This document shows, one piece after another, positions 24,913 to 37,627 of a stretch of DNA of 64,000 nt. Both the position numbers and the translations under genes were made by a program. The DNA is from Populus alba (lineage: Eukaryota > Streptophyta > Magnoliopsida > Malpighiales > Salicaceae). The stretch spans positions 1 to 64,000 of the forward strand of contig NC_133296.1 of assembly GCF_005239225.2 (NCBI RefSeq). Reading direction: 5' to 3'. The stretch's first letter is position 1; each line of letters begins with the position of its first letter. A model generated the notes under the pieces. The model did not search any database. It was not told the origin of the DNA and worked only from the letters and a program-made list of their open reading frames with translations.

Positions 24913-26376
24913 TGATTAGAGGCACGGGCCATGAAGACAGTGTATGGTTAATTTAAGGCACCATGTCGAGAATGTGACATCGAACATGGGCTCAAACTGG
25001 ATTTTCCAACATAAATGATGCCAGTGCTGCCTATAGCAGGGAACATGGAGAACCCTCTATCGGAACATGCCAAATCACAGAGATTGAGGTTCAGCATGTG
25101 CATATCTATCAAATTATCAATGAGAACCAAGAGCAACGAAAAATGGATTGCAGAAACTTGAGATTATCTTGCTAGACGTCCAGTCTCAGATTATTAGTAG
25201 TGTGGATGTTGGCAGATCGTGATGGAAAGAAATGCTTAGAGAGAGGTTGCAAGTGACAAAAATTTAACAGATAAGAGCATCGATGCCCTTCCTTCGGTAC
25301 CTATATGAAACTTGTCGCAGTTTACCTGTTGTTGAAGATAAGAAGGAATACATGATCCGATGGGCACTAAACAAAGGGTCCATCACAAGATGGTTTCTTC
25401 GTTCATTCTCGGGTCAAAATACGGAGGACATATGCCCGAGTCACCGTCTTGTAAAAGCAATGAACTTGGAATCTAGTCCAAAATGGATAAAGGGAATGGC
25501 CCTACTCTGCTATCATACCATTCCCAGAACAAATATACATATAGGAAATCGAGAATTCAATGACACCAGTGAAGTATGGCCCAAAAGGCCAATCTGAATG
25601 TAGAAGATGCGTCAGGATTGGATTGCAATGCATTGCGGAGTTGGAGTGCACCTGAATACCATAACTCACTGTGATGTTGGTGTTTATAAGTCGAGTTAAC
25701 TCAGAAGGCATGGCCTCATGTTTTACGATGGGGCCTCTCTATTTTTCACATGTCTTTGGCTTTTTACCCTTTGTTTTCTAGCATCAGCAAATTAGTCAAA
25801 GTTAAGCTTCCTTCTCAATTCATAATTCACCTATCCAAAGGGCTAAATCTCTTTTCTTTTGTTGAGGATAGGATCCCACTTGCATACACACTCCCCATAT
25901 ACTTTAATTTATAATAATCACAAAGTAGATTAGGAACTTGCAAGTCCAACAAGAACAGTTTTTGCAGTTTTGTTTGGGATTAGTGTAGGAGACATCAGGC
26001 ATGTGCTGAGGTGCTTATCGACACCAGATCCATCATGGCTTTACCAAAAATAACATACCAATTTTAAATCCAATTAAATAAAGAAAAAGAAGACAAAAGG
26101 ATAAACCAATGAAATTAGCACTCCATGCTATTTATAGGGGTGACCCAAAGCTGCCGTCCTTTGTAAAACCAACCAAACCATGGCAAGGGGACTTATATTT
26201 CTTCATCCAAGACCAGGACAAGCGTGACTGCTAGTGTTTTCGAGTTTGAGCAAAGGCAAACCCACCCATCAAGGAAATCCTCAATCTCTGTAAATGGTAT
26301 CTAAAACCCAGTGACTGATGTACTAATATAATATTGGTTCGTGGTCCCCTGCCCTGTGCTGGGATAGAATAAGGGA
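24031..26376. other. Intergenic region and distal PHYA upstream
   Basis: No gene recognised. It contains an (AC)15 microsatellite at 24881-24910. A 104-codon open frame at 25283-25597 (MPFLRYLYETC...) has no resemblance I can name and no clear gene context. The last several hundred bases presumably contain distal promoter of phytochrome A. Confidence 0.45.
24881..24910. repeat. (AC)15 microsatellite
   Basis: Fifteen uninterrupted AC units. Confidence 0.95.
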
Positions 26377-26639
26377 TTGGAGTGGAGGGGTCCCTCACAA
26401 CAACAGTCACAGAGACACAAGAGGGAAGGGAAAGGCAGTCATCAGTATATTTTCTACTCTATTATTTTATTAACAAGATATGGGGTTTCTGTTTCCCGGG
26501 GTCACTTGGGATTCTCATTTTACTTGCTTTTATTTTTCTTCTCCTCCTCCTTTCTCTTCTTCAAGCTGTTTAAACCCCAGTTGTTGAACCTCACTGGATC
26601 TATCATAACTGGGTTCCGCTTCGTTCATCATCTCATAAG

Positions 26640-27366
26640 GTTAGAGGCTTTTCCTTTCCTTATCTTCTCTTTCTAATGCTTTGGTAATGGTCATTTTTCA
26701 GCTCAAAACAATCAAGTCTGGGTGAAGAAATTTCATATTTTAGTTGCTAAAAATTTGATCTTTATAATTGTTTTTTTTTTTTTAATATATATTAGCTGAT
26801 CGGGGAGTCCATCCTTTGTGATCATAATACTTTGTGGGTGCAATTTAGGTATAAAATGAAAAAAAAAAAATTGTATTTTTCAAAATGATTTCTTTGTTGT
26901 TTTTGTTTAGTAACTTATTGCAACTTGAAGGTATTAATAATCTAAGGGAAGATGACAAGTATTCAGTAATAGGGCATTAGATTCTCTATGGTCAAGTTTT
27001 CTTATCTTTGAATACTTGAGGTACTCATCTAGAAATTCTGATGTTTTCATCATCATCGAAGGCCATATTCACAAAAATTCCTCAGTTCCACTGCCATTAT
27101 CTTTTTTCTTACTACTCGTTCCAACTGGTTTGATGATAATGACGAAATGATTACACCAAAGGTGGGAATAAAGACGGTATTTGTATCAATAACAATTACT
27201 GCTATGGTTGTTTCACTTTATGCAAAACGAATGGTTATTGTTTGTATCACTTTATGCAAAAAGATATTGTTCTTCGTGCGTAGAAGTAGAACTAGTTTCA
27301 GTAATCAAGCATTCCTGCCAAGTTTAAGATTTTATTTCATCATTTTCATTCTTTTCCTCTCAACAG
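26640..27366 (+). other. Probable 5' leader intron of PHYA
   Basis: A candidate donor (ATAAG followed by GTTAGA, GT at 26640) and a strong acceptor (pyrimidine-rich tract then CTCAACAG ending at 27366) bracket about 727 bases just before the PHYA start codon, leaving TTTTGAGTGAAA directly upstream of the ATG. The tract from 26700 to 26950 is T-rich like an intron. Many plant PHYA genes have a leader intron ending close to the start codon; the donor here is my choice among weak options. Confidence 0.5.
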
Positions 27367-27378
27367 TTTTGAGTGAAA

Positions 27379-30300
27379 ATGTCTTCTTCAAGGCCAAGCC
27401 ACTCATCCAGCAATTCAGCAAGATCAAGACACAGTGCTAGGATTATTGCTCAGACCACTGTGGATGCCAAGCTCCATGCTGATTTTGAGGAGTCAGGCAG
27501 CTCTTTTGATTACTCAAGCTCAGTGCGTGTTACTGACTCAGTTGGTGGAGATCAGCCACCCAGGTCTGACAAAGTAACTACAGCTTATCTTCACCACATC
27601 CAGAAAGGCAAGCTGATCCAGCCTTTTGGATGCTTGCTAGCCTTAGATGAGAAAACTTTCAAAGTCATTGCATACAGTGAGAATGCCCCTGAACTGTTGA
27701 CTATGGTCAGTCATGCAGTGCCAAGTGTTGGGGAACATCCTGTTCTTGGCATTGGAACTGACATCAGGACTATCTTCACTGCTCCTAGTGCATCTGCCTT
27801 GCAAAAAGCCATGGGATTTGGGGATGTTTCTCTTTTGAATCCTATATTGGTCCATTGCAAGACTTCTGGGAAGCCGTTTTATGCCATTGTTCACCGGGTG
27901 ACTGGCAGTTTGATCATTGACTTTGAACCTGTGAAGCCTTACGAGGTTCCCATGACTGCTGCTGGAGCTCTACAATCATACAAGCTTGCAGCCAAAGCAA
28001 TTACTCGGCTGCAGTCTTTGCCTAGTGGAAGCATGGAAAGGCTTTGTGATACAATGGTTCAGGAGGTTTTCGAGCTCACTGGATATGATAGGGCGATGGC
28101 CTATAAATTTCATGATGATGATCATGGAGAAGTGGTCTCTGAGGTTACAAAGCCAGGCATGGAGCCGTATTTGGGTTTGCACTATCCAGCCACTGATATC
28201 CCTCAGGCTTCACGCTTTCTATTTATGAAGAATAAAGTTCGAATGATTGTTGATTGTCATGCGAAACATGTCAAGGTGCTTCAGGATGAGAAGCTTCCAT
28301 TTGATCTGACATTGTGTGGTTCAACCCTGAGGGCCCCACACAGTTGTCATTTACAATACATGGAGAACATGAACTCCATTGCTTCTCTGGTTATGGCAGT
28401 TGTAGTCAATGATGGGGATGAAGATGGTGATACCCCTGATTCTGCGAACCCACAGAAAAGAAAGAGACTTTGGGGTTTAGTAGTGTGCCATAATACCAGT
28501 CCGAGGTTTGTTCCGTTCCCTCTTAGGTATGCTTGTGAGTTTCTAGCTCAAGTATTTGCTATCCATGTCAACAAGGAATTGGAGTTAGAAAATCAAATTG
28601 TTGAGAAGAACATCCTCCGCACCCAGACACTCTTATGTGATATGCTCATGCGTGATGCACCATTAGGTATTGTGACACAGAGCCCGAACATTATGGATCT
28701 GGTAAAGTGTGATGGTGCTGTCCTGTTCTATAGGAATAAGATATGGAGGTTGGGAATAACTCCAAGTGATCTGCAGCTTCAGGATATAGCTTTTTGGCTT
28801 TCTGAGTATCATATGGATTCTACAGGTTTGAGTACAGACAGCTTGTATGATGCAGGGTACCCAGGGGCTCTGGCTCTTGGTGATGTAGTTTGTGGAATGG
28901 CAGCTGTGAGAATAACTTCCAAGGACATGCTTTTTTGGTTTCGATCCCAGACTGCTGCAGAAATTCGATGGGGTGGTGCAAAGCATGAACCAGGGGAGAA
29001 GGATGATGGAAGGAGAATGCACCCTAGGTCATCTTTCAAGGCCTTCCTTGAAGTTGTCAAGACAAGGAGTTTGCCTTGGAAGGACTATGAAATGGATGCA
29101 ATCCATTCTCTGCAGCTTATCCTGAGGAACACATTCAAAGACATTGAAACCATGGATGTGGATACCAAAACAATTCATGCAAGGCTAAGCGACCTCAAAA
29201 TTGAAGGGATGCAAGAACTTGAAGCAGTGACTAGTGAGATGGTCCGTTTAATTGAAACAGCTACAGTGCCAATTTTGGCAGTTGATGTTGATGGTCTAGT
29301 TAACGGGTGGAATACAAAAATTTCTGAATTGACTGGTCTTCTTGTTGATAAAGCAATTGGGAAGCATTTGCTAACACTTGTGGAAGATTCTTCGGTTGAT
29401 ATAGTCAAAAGAATGTTATTCTTGGCATTGCAGGGTATGTCATTTTATGTTTTAGTCATCTCTTACTTGTTTGTTTAATAACAAAATGTTATTCTTTGCC
29501 TGAGCGGAAATGATGGTTGTTTGAATATCTTTGGTATGTCATTTTACGTTCTGGTCATCTCTTACTTGTTTTGTTATTAACAAAATGTTACTCTTTGCCT
29601 GAGAGGAAGTGGTGCTTGTTTGAATCTCTCAGGTGGGTGTATATTGTTCTGTAGAATATTCCAATTCATCCGCACCACTTTCAATACTTTTCCTTTCTTT
29701 TTTTATCAGGAAAAGAAGAGCAAAACATACAATTTGAAATCAAGACACATGGTTCCAAGTCTGAATGTGGCCCCATCTGCTTAGTTGTTAATGCCTGCGC
29801 AAGCAGGGACCTTCATGAAAATGTTGTGGGGGTGTGCTTTGTGGGTCAAGATATCACTGGCCAGAAGATGGTCATGGACAAGTTCACCCGAATTGAAGGG
29901 GATTACAAAGCAATTGTACAAAACCGGAACCCTTTGATTCCCCCAATATTTGGGACGGATGAGTTTGGCTGGTGTTCTGAGTGGAATCCTGCCATGACAA
30001 ATTTGACTGGTTGGAAACGAGAAGAAGTTCTAGATAAAATGTTACTGGGAGAGGTTTTTGGGTTAAACATGGCATGCTGTCGTCTCAAGAATCAGGAGGC
30101 TTTTGTAAATCTCGGTGTTGTTCTTAACACTGCCATGACTGGCCTGGAATCCGAGAAGGTTTCTTTTGGTTTCTTTGCTCGGACTGGAAAGTATGTGGAA
30201 TGCCTGCTGTGTGTGAGTAAGAAATTGGACAGAGAGGGTGCAGTCACTGGGGTATTCTGCTTTCTACAGCTTGCAAGCCAAGAGCTGCAACAAGCACTTC

Positions 30301-32283
30301 ATGTCCAGCGATTATCAGAGCAAACTGCTTTGAAAAGACTGAAAGCATTGGCTTATTTAAAAAAGCAGATCCGGAATCCTCTCTCTGGAATTATATTTTC
30401 TGGCAAAATGATGGAGGGAACCGAGTTGGGAGCAGAACAAAAGGAGCTTCTGCATACCAGTGCCCAGTGCCAGTGCCAACTCAGCAAGATTCTTGATGAC
30501 TCAGATCTCGATAGCATCATCGAAGGGTATGATAAAGTCCAATCTATCAGATTGATATCCCTGTTCTTTTTATATTAAGCTATGCATTTCCTGGGGGGAA
30601 AAATTTCATTGTACTGTTTGGAGAAATGCATTACACCTTGCATCCAAGATTCTCAGGAATAGTACATCTTTGAATTTAGATGTGTTACATTACTGGAACT
30701 TTTGCTACTTATAGAAGTTGAGTGAACCTCTTTGTTCATTTTTTATTGGATTGCAAGCATTCTCAAATGATTTTGGTGTGTTATGGCACTCATAGTTTTA
30801 AGTTTTATATGGCCTCTTCAAATAGTTTTGGCTTCAATTGCATGCTTGCTCACTGCAATCTATGAACGTGTGTTACACTATAACTGAATTGGATGCCTTG
30901 TGGATTTGGTAGGGGTCATGTTCAATAGTTTGGACTTGGAATATTTCAATTTTTCCTTTGTAAAATATACTTCCCCATCCTTTCTGTCTTGCTTTTGGTG
31001 GTGAACGTGCTTGCTTGATGTAAAATCTCAACAGAATTTTTTCAAAACAAACATTACTTCTTATTTCCTAGTTCGCAGAAGTAACAAAGTTCTATTATAC
31101 ATCTGAATCTACAGGTCTTTCATATTCACTTCTCAGAGTTGTTGTATTTCCTCTCAAGCTAGTTTTTTGCAACTTCATCTATTAATAATTAGTCCACACA
31201 TGGCCAATGTATCAATTTCCTTTATGGAAATCTTGGTTAGGCTCTACCATCTGAGGACAAACTGGTGTGAGTGTGGTAGTTTTGTGGTTGAAAATCAAGA
31301 GAGCTGCTGCTCAATCTGCCTATAATGCGTGCACAAACTCAACATGATTTATTGAAACATAATACTTTTATTTCTCAATCTCTCATTAACAGTTGTTTTC
31401 CCTTTCTGAATTGTGGTCAGTTACTTGGATCTGGAAATGGTGGAGTTTACCCTGCGTGAGGTACTAGTGGCTGCTACCAGTCAAGTCATGATGAAGAGCA
31501 ATGAAAAGGGCATTCGAATAATCAATGATGCAGCTGAAGAGATGATGGCTGAGACCTTATATGGTGATAGCATCAGGCTTCAACAGGTGTTGGCTGATTT
31601 CTTGCTGATGTCAGTTAATTTTACACCATCTGGAGGCCTGCTTACTGTTTCAGCTAGTTTCTCCAAAGACCAGTTGGGGCAATCTGTTTATCTTGTGCAT
31701 CTGGAACTCAGGTACCACTTGAGGCATGAATGAGATTTCAATAGCTAGATATGATTACGTTTAGGTGTAATTAGCATCTATGCATGTCAAATATCAGATG
31801 ACTTTGGTATTTCTTGTTTCGGATAAATAAGTGGCTCCAAGCCACCAAAGGAACGGGAAAGAAACATTATCTATTTAATCGATCAGCTACTCTATGCATT
31901 TCTGTAAAAGCAGTTGGAATGCATAGAGAGTGTACAAAAGGATAAGACATTAAAATATTGCTCTGATTGAGCCAGTCATACCCTAATAAAATGAAGAGAA
32001 TCATTATATGTTTATGGAGTGGGGGTTCAGTTAATAACTCGGGTTATTATGCTACTTTTTGGACAGGATAAGGCATCCTGGTGCAGGGATTCCTGAAGCA
32101 CTGCTAGATCAAATGTATGGGGAGGATACAGATGCGTCTGTGGAGGGGATCAGCTTGGTTATAAGCAGAAAGCTGGTGAAGCTGATGAACGGAGATGTTC
32201 GGTACATGAGGGAAGCAGGGAAGTCGAGTTTTATCATATCAGTAGAGCTTGCTGGTGGCCATAAATCGCAAAAAAGGGCATGA
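27379..32283 (+). CDS. PHYA: Phytochrome A
   Basis: Red/far-red photoreceptor, cytosolic in the dark and nuclear in light, controlling germination and seedling de-etiolation. Exons 27379-29434, 29710-30526, 31421-31711 and 32067-32283 join without a break into 1126 codons, the usual plant PHYA length and the usual three coding introns. Domains in order: a Ser-rich N-terminal extension (residues 2-20), PAS (about 70-180), GAF (about 220-400) with the bilin-attaching cysteine C323 in the motif PHSCHLQ, PHY (about 410-600), two PAS repeats (about 620-880) and a histidine-kinase-related C-terminus (about 900-1120). The N-terminal extension and overall similarity mark type A rather than B. ATG at 27379 is chosen because the serine-rich start [16 protein letters not shown] is typical. 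A 99-base tandem duplication in intron 1 copies the splice donor. The next gene begins 0.9 kb downstream on the same strand. Confidence 0.98.
29434..29630 (+). repeat. 99-bp tandem duplication copying the PHYA exon-1 donor
   Basis: Copy 1 starts at the exon 1/intron 1 junction (GGTATGTCATTTTATGTT, GT at 29435) and copy 2 repeats it (GGTATGTCATTTTACGTT, GT at 29534). Both continue through CATCTCTTACTTGTTT, AACAAAATGTTA and CTTTGCCTGAG. Identity is about 85-90 percent. The second GGTATGT has the same donor context as the real one. Confidence 0.85.
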
Positions 32284-32920
32284 TAAACAACAAGGCAGCC
32301 CATCCCAGGAAAGAAGATAGGGGGAGGTGTTTGTGTATAGTGAAAGAGGGAGGGGGGGCTGGAATTGTGGAACTTAACACCTTGTCTGTAACCAAATCCT
32401 ATGCTATGCTATATAATAATTGATTTCCAACTATTTACGCATTTGCTAATTGAATTCTTGTATTTCATTTGGAATTGGTTTTAAAATTCTAATTGAATTC
32501 ATTCTATTGAGATTAATTGTTAAGAGGTGATTTTAAAGCAAATCACACCCCTTTTAGTGTGATTTGTAAATCAATAAAAATTATGTAATCTTAATTAGTT
32601 GTAGGATTTATTCATGTTGCTTAAACACTAGAATTAGGCAAGTGATGCTGCAATGATTTCGTTTTTACTCAAGATTTCCGAACAATATTTGAGATTAAGA
32701 ACATTGAGGGGCCTGAGGGCGATCTTCAAAACTCTGTCAGATGCAGTTCGGTGAACTCTCAGAGCAAATATTGTATGGCAAAAGTGCGCGGTGTGTCTTT
32801 TGCAATTCCCTTCGATGGATGAGCAAAAAATGATTGGTAGCTGTTGTTGTCAGACCATGACTCTGTGTGTGTGTGAGTGTCAAAGAAAAGAAAAGGTTAT
32901 TTTATGAAGAAAAGAGAGGC
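32284..32920. other. PHYA 3' UTR and intergenic DNA
   Basis: The first roughly 150 bases are the likely PHYA 3' UTR. A perfect inverted repeat, CAAATCACAC at 32539-32548 and GTGTGATTTG at 32557-32566, could form a 10-bp hairpin with an 8-base loop; I can assign it no role. No coding sequence seen. Confidence 0.5.
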
Positions 32921-32998
32921 TGGGCCGGGTTGGGTGAATTGAAATGGGCTAGAGCCTAGAAGAGCCCAGACTACAGCAGTGAAGAAGGGCAGGGCCCA
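32921..32998 (+). promoter_or_regulatory. Cluster of site II elements upstream of GluRS
   Basis: Four TGGGCC/T motifs in either direction within 78 bases: 32921-32926, 32945-32950, 32963-32968 and 32993-32998, all 180-260 bases before the GluRS start codon. Site II elements are bound by TCP factors and are typical of plant translation and ribosomal protein genes, which fits the downstream gene. Confidence 0.6.
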
Positions 32999-33177
32999 AA
33001 GCTCAATTAACAACAACATAAAAAAAGAATAAATAATGATAAAGAGATTCTTGTAGTGTAATTTGTACGCAGATGAGACAAGAAGAGAACTAATGTAGTT
33101 AGCGTTGCGTCGTGCCTGACTCACTCTCTGCATCAACTCTCCTCATCTCCTCCATTTTATCTTAACTGGCGACGTAG

Positions 33178-36100
33178 ATGGAGATAAAAGACTTTTGTTT
33201 TGCCTCTGACAGTACTCCTCCATTGTCTGTCATCGCAGCCGCCAAGGTTGCGTCCCTCACTCTTCCTCCTCCCACTGCTGCTGATTCTGCTTCTCTTCCT
33301 GCTTTCGTCTTCTCTAATGGGTATCCATTCCTTCTTCTATTCTTTCTTTACTCTCCATCAAGTCACTTTATTTTATCTTATATAACCCATTTGCTTCCCT
33401 TTTACCTTTTCCTCTCTCTCATTGCCTTCTGGACCATTTTATTTTTACGACTATTTTTCCCCATCAATTGTGACGGTTTCTCTCTTTTCTTAATAATAAT
33501 AATATTAACAAGGTTCTTATGTGCTTTGTTTCGGGTTTAGCTTTGTTATTGTTCCTTGTCCCTTACTGGCCTCCAAATTCCTAATCTCATCACCTATCTA
33601 TGTATCCATTCATCGATCATCACTTGATTAATTCTCTTCGACATCAAATTAATGACATTTTCATGTTTGTTTATATGTACGTTTGTTAGGCTGAAAGTGC
33701 AGGGAACCTATGTGCTTCTTCGCTACATTGGCCGTGTTGCCATTCTTTATGGCCAGGACCCATTTCAATCTAGCCAGGTCTTTCATTCTCTTTCCCACTC
33801 TCCTTTTTCTATATAGTTTTGCATTTTTCCTTCTTAAACATGTTATGCATTCCTTTTTACAATGTTTCTTTCTCATTTCCTTTCCATTTCTCAGATTGAT
33901 CAGTGGCTCGATTATGCTCCTGTCCTATCTGTAGGCTCTGAATTCGAGAATGCCTGCAACTTTATTGACAATTATCTGCAAAGTCGCACCTTTCTTGTGG
34001 AGCACTCTTTGTCGATTGCAGACATTGCCATATGGTCTGGTCTTGCAGGTGCAGCTTCCAACCAACTCCTATCTGTTTAGTTTGCTGCATTTACTCATTA
34101 GTGAGTCAAGTTTCAATGAAAAAGAAAATCCATTTATTTGCTGGCTTCTCTTTTTGTTGTTTCCACTCAAGCGTGTCTTTGTTGAGCTGAATTTCTGACA
34201 TGCGTTGATTGATATTACTGCATTTATGTTGAGAGTCCCAGAATATCAAAATAAGGGTTCGGGAACTGCTTTTCTTGATTGCGCGACTTACTATAAACTA
34301 CAGCATTTCATTTAGCAAAATAAACTGGTGGTGTTCCAAGGGGTGACGGGTCGACAACCTTAGTATCATGTGCATTGCTAGATTGTTCCTATCTCATTCA
34401 TTTTGTATTTCAAGAATTCAGTTTTTCATCACGCACAATATCCTCCTAGTCATGTGTGTGACACTTTATGCTTTCCAGGAAATGGGCTGAGATGGGAAAG
34501 TTGGAGGAAGTCCAAGAAGTTCCCAAACTTAGTACGCTGGTTCAATTCAATATTTGATGAATATAGCGATGCTTTGAATGAAGTCATATCAACATATGTT
34601 GGGAAAAAGGGCTCGGGAAAGCCTGCAGCAGCTAAACCAAAGGGGCAACAGGTTGTCAGTAGAGATAACCCAGAAAAGGGAAAAGCAAGCAGCAGGTTAT
34701 CTTCATCTGAAATAGATCTTCCTGATGCTGAAATTGGAAAGGTGTGCCTGCGATTTGCTCCTGAACCTAGTGGCTATCTTCACATCGGACACTCAAAAGC
34801 AGCTCTGCTCAACCAGTATTTTGCTCAACGGTACAAAGGCCAAATGATAATTCGCTTTGATGATACAAATCCATCGAAGGAAAGCAATGAATTTGTACAC
34901 AATCTTCTAAAAGATATTGAGGCATTGGGTATCAAATATGAAACTGTTACACATACGTCTGATTACTTCCCCCGGTTGATGGAAATGGCTGAAAGTTTGA
35001 TCCGCCAGGGTAAAGCTTATGTTGATGATACTCCACGTGAGCAAATGCAGAAAGAAAGAATGGATGGCATTGAATCAAAATGTAGGAGCAACAGTGTAGA
35101 GGAGAATCTGAAACTGTGGAAGGAAATGATCAAAGGATCAGAGAGAGGATTACAGTGCTGTGTACGTGGTAAGTTAGACATGCAAGATCCAAACAAGTCT
35201 CTTCGAGATCCAGTGTACTATCGTTGCAATCCTGTTCCTCACCATCGGATTGGGTCCAAATACAAGATATATCCAACATATGATTTTGCTTGTCCATTTG
35301 TTGATTCTGTAGAAGGTATAACTCATGCACTTCGATCGAGTGAGTACCATGATCGAAATGCTCAATATGACAGGATTCAAGCAGATATGGGACTGCGAAA
35401 GGTTCACATTTATGAATTTAGCCGGTTGAATATGGTCTACACAATTCTCAGCAAGCGTCATCTCCGTTGGTTTGTTGAAAACGGAAGGGTTGATGGATGG
35501 GATGATGCTCGATTTCCAACAGTCCAAGGAATTGCTCGCAGAGGTTTGAAAATTGAGGCACTGGTGCAATTCATTCTTGAACAGGCAAGCTAACATGTGT
35601 CTATGTCTTTACATCTTTCTATTCTGATGTTTTTTTTTTATAGTCAGAATGAGATACTGTATACAGATCTGATGAGAAATCTAGATTCTAGTTGAAGAAT
35701 ATACAGCAAAAAAATGGCTTGCGAACCTCGAAGAACTTTCTGTTGTGCCCGTAATAGCAGATTTCTTCCCTTTCCTTTTTATTTTTTCTAGCTATACCAA
35801 AGAACTTTATCTCATTCTTGGGACATTTGTTTGAATTAAGGAATTCGTTTGGTTATAAGATGTCTTAGGATAGAAATTTCAGATTCGTCACATCTGTGCA
35901 TGCCAAAATTCCTTATTTACTTCTACATGTGCAAATATGTGGCCATTGATTTATATTTGTGGGTTATTTTGTGCAGTAAGCTTTTTATCCTCTTAAAGTT
36001 TTAATTCTAATTCTATTTGGTTTCAGGGGGCATCAAAAAATCTTAATCTCATGGAATGGGACAAGCTTTGGACAATTAATAAGAAGATTATTGATCCCGT

Positions 36101-37627
36101 GTGTCCCAGGCATACTGCTGTCATTGAAGAACAAAGGGTGCCATTGACCTTGACCAATGGTCCAGAGCAACCATTTGTTCGGATCATACAAAGGCACAAG
36201 AAATATGAGGGTGCTGGAGAGAAGGCCACAACATACACAAATAGGATATGGATAGACCATGCAGATGCAGAGTCGATCTCTGTAAATGAGGAAATAACCT
36301 TAATGGATTGGGGAAATGCCATAGTAAAGGAAATTGAGAAGGACCAGGATGGAAAGGTCACACACTTGAGTGGTGTTTTGCATCTCGAAGGATCTGTCAA
36401 GACCACAAAATTGAAGCTCACCTGGCTACCAGATACAAGTGAATTAGTTAACCTCACTCTGGTGGACTTTGACTATCTAATCACAAAGAAAAAGGTAATT
36501 CTTCATCTATGGACTTTGGAGCTTTTTGTTGTGTTCCTTCTCAAAAGAGTACAGTTGTGTGACAGTTTAAAACTTGTCTACTCTGACTTTAGTAGTTAGG
36601 GGTGGTTTATTGCTCTTTGCTTTCAATCAATTTTTGAGAAAGAGTGTTCTTTTTTTATTCTCCTAATTCTTTTGTTGCCTTTTTTGGCCACTGAAAGTAA
36701 GGCTACTTTCCTCCCGACTGCTAATTATTTTTATTCTCATGTCACCATACTTTTAATTGAATGACTTTCTCAATACATGTGTACCTGGGATCGGATCCTT
36801 TTTCCAACCAGCTTCGTGAATGTTGACTCATCTACTTTTCATGTTCTTTTTCGAATTAATGTTAAGGTTGTTCTTTAAAAATTTCTCAGTATTGTTCTTT
36901 ATTCGAATTGTTTTTGTCCAGTTGTCTGAATTTAGTATTTCAGTTGTTGATTTATCCCAATGCCTTTGATGCATTTAAAATTACAAGTTTTCAAAGTGGC
37001 TTTATTGTGTTTTTTTTTTTTTTTTTCCATTTGTGCGTGTGCATGTGAAGAGTGTAGAACGAATACACAAGAAACTTTGGAGTGGGTAACACCATTTGAT
37101 GCACTATTTAATTGAACATTTTTTTCATGGTTTGTATATGTGGCACAAAAAAAGAATATAATGGAGATGGACCCATGTAATTGGCTCAACCACATTGGAG
37201 TCGGGTTTTATTGATCTAAACTGAGTGTGTTTATGGGGGGTTTTGGTGGCGATGAGGGTGGGTAAGAATAGTCATGTGGCATAATTAATGTTTTGCTCAA
37301 TGCATTATATTTGTCTCAATACCTTGAAAGCAGAATTGTAACCATACTGATTAGCTGGTACATAAAATTTAAATTTTTGGTTGGAGCTTGTGACCATTGT
37401 GGTTGCAGTTGGAGGAAGGAGAGAGTTTCCTTGATGTGCTTAACCCGAGTACCAAGAAGGAGACTGCAGCACTCGGGGATTCAAACATGCGAAATTTGAA
37501 GCGTGGAGAGATATTGCAGCTGGAGAGGAAGGGCTACTTCAGATGTGATGCTCCTTTTGTCAGACCTTCAAAGCCTGTAGTTCTGTTTGCAATTCCAGAT
37601 GGCCGACAAGCTACCTCATTGAGGTAG
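33178..37627 (+). CDS. Cytosolic glutamate--tRNA ligase (GluRS)
   Basis: Charges tRNA-Glu with glutamate in the cytosol. Exons 33178-33320, 33690-33777, 33895-34048, 34479-35584, 36027-36494 and 37409-37627 join into 725 codons, close to the usual plant length. The N-terminal 190 or so residues form a glutathione-transferase-like interaction domain (ends in RWFNSIFDEY), then a Lys/Ala-rich linker, then the class I catalytic core with HIGH at residues 230-233 (YLHIGHSKA) and the KMSKS-equivalent LSKR at 452-455. The rest is the beta-barrel anticodon-binding part typical of eukaryotic/archaeal GluRS and GlnRS. The protein lacks an organelle presequence, so this is the cytosolic form. Intron 4 uses a GC donor (CAG followed by GCAAGC at 35585). 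The NPVPHHRIG and YDFACPFVDS context favours GluRS over GlnRS. A site II cluster lies upstream. Confidence 0.96.

Noticed and set aside
27643..29408. Several minus-strand frames within PHYA
   Set aside because: Shadows of the PHYA coding sequence without domains of their own.
34403..34478. Upstream start for the GluRS open frame at 34403
   Set aside because: This is read-through of intron 3; the upstream exons give the family N-terminal domain and join in frame at 34479.
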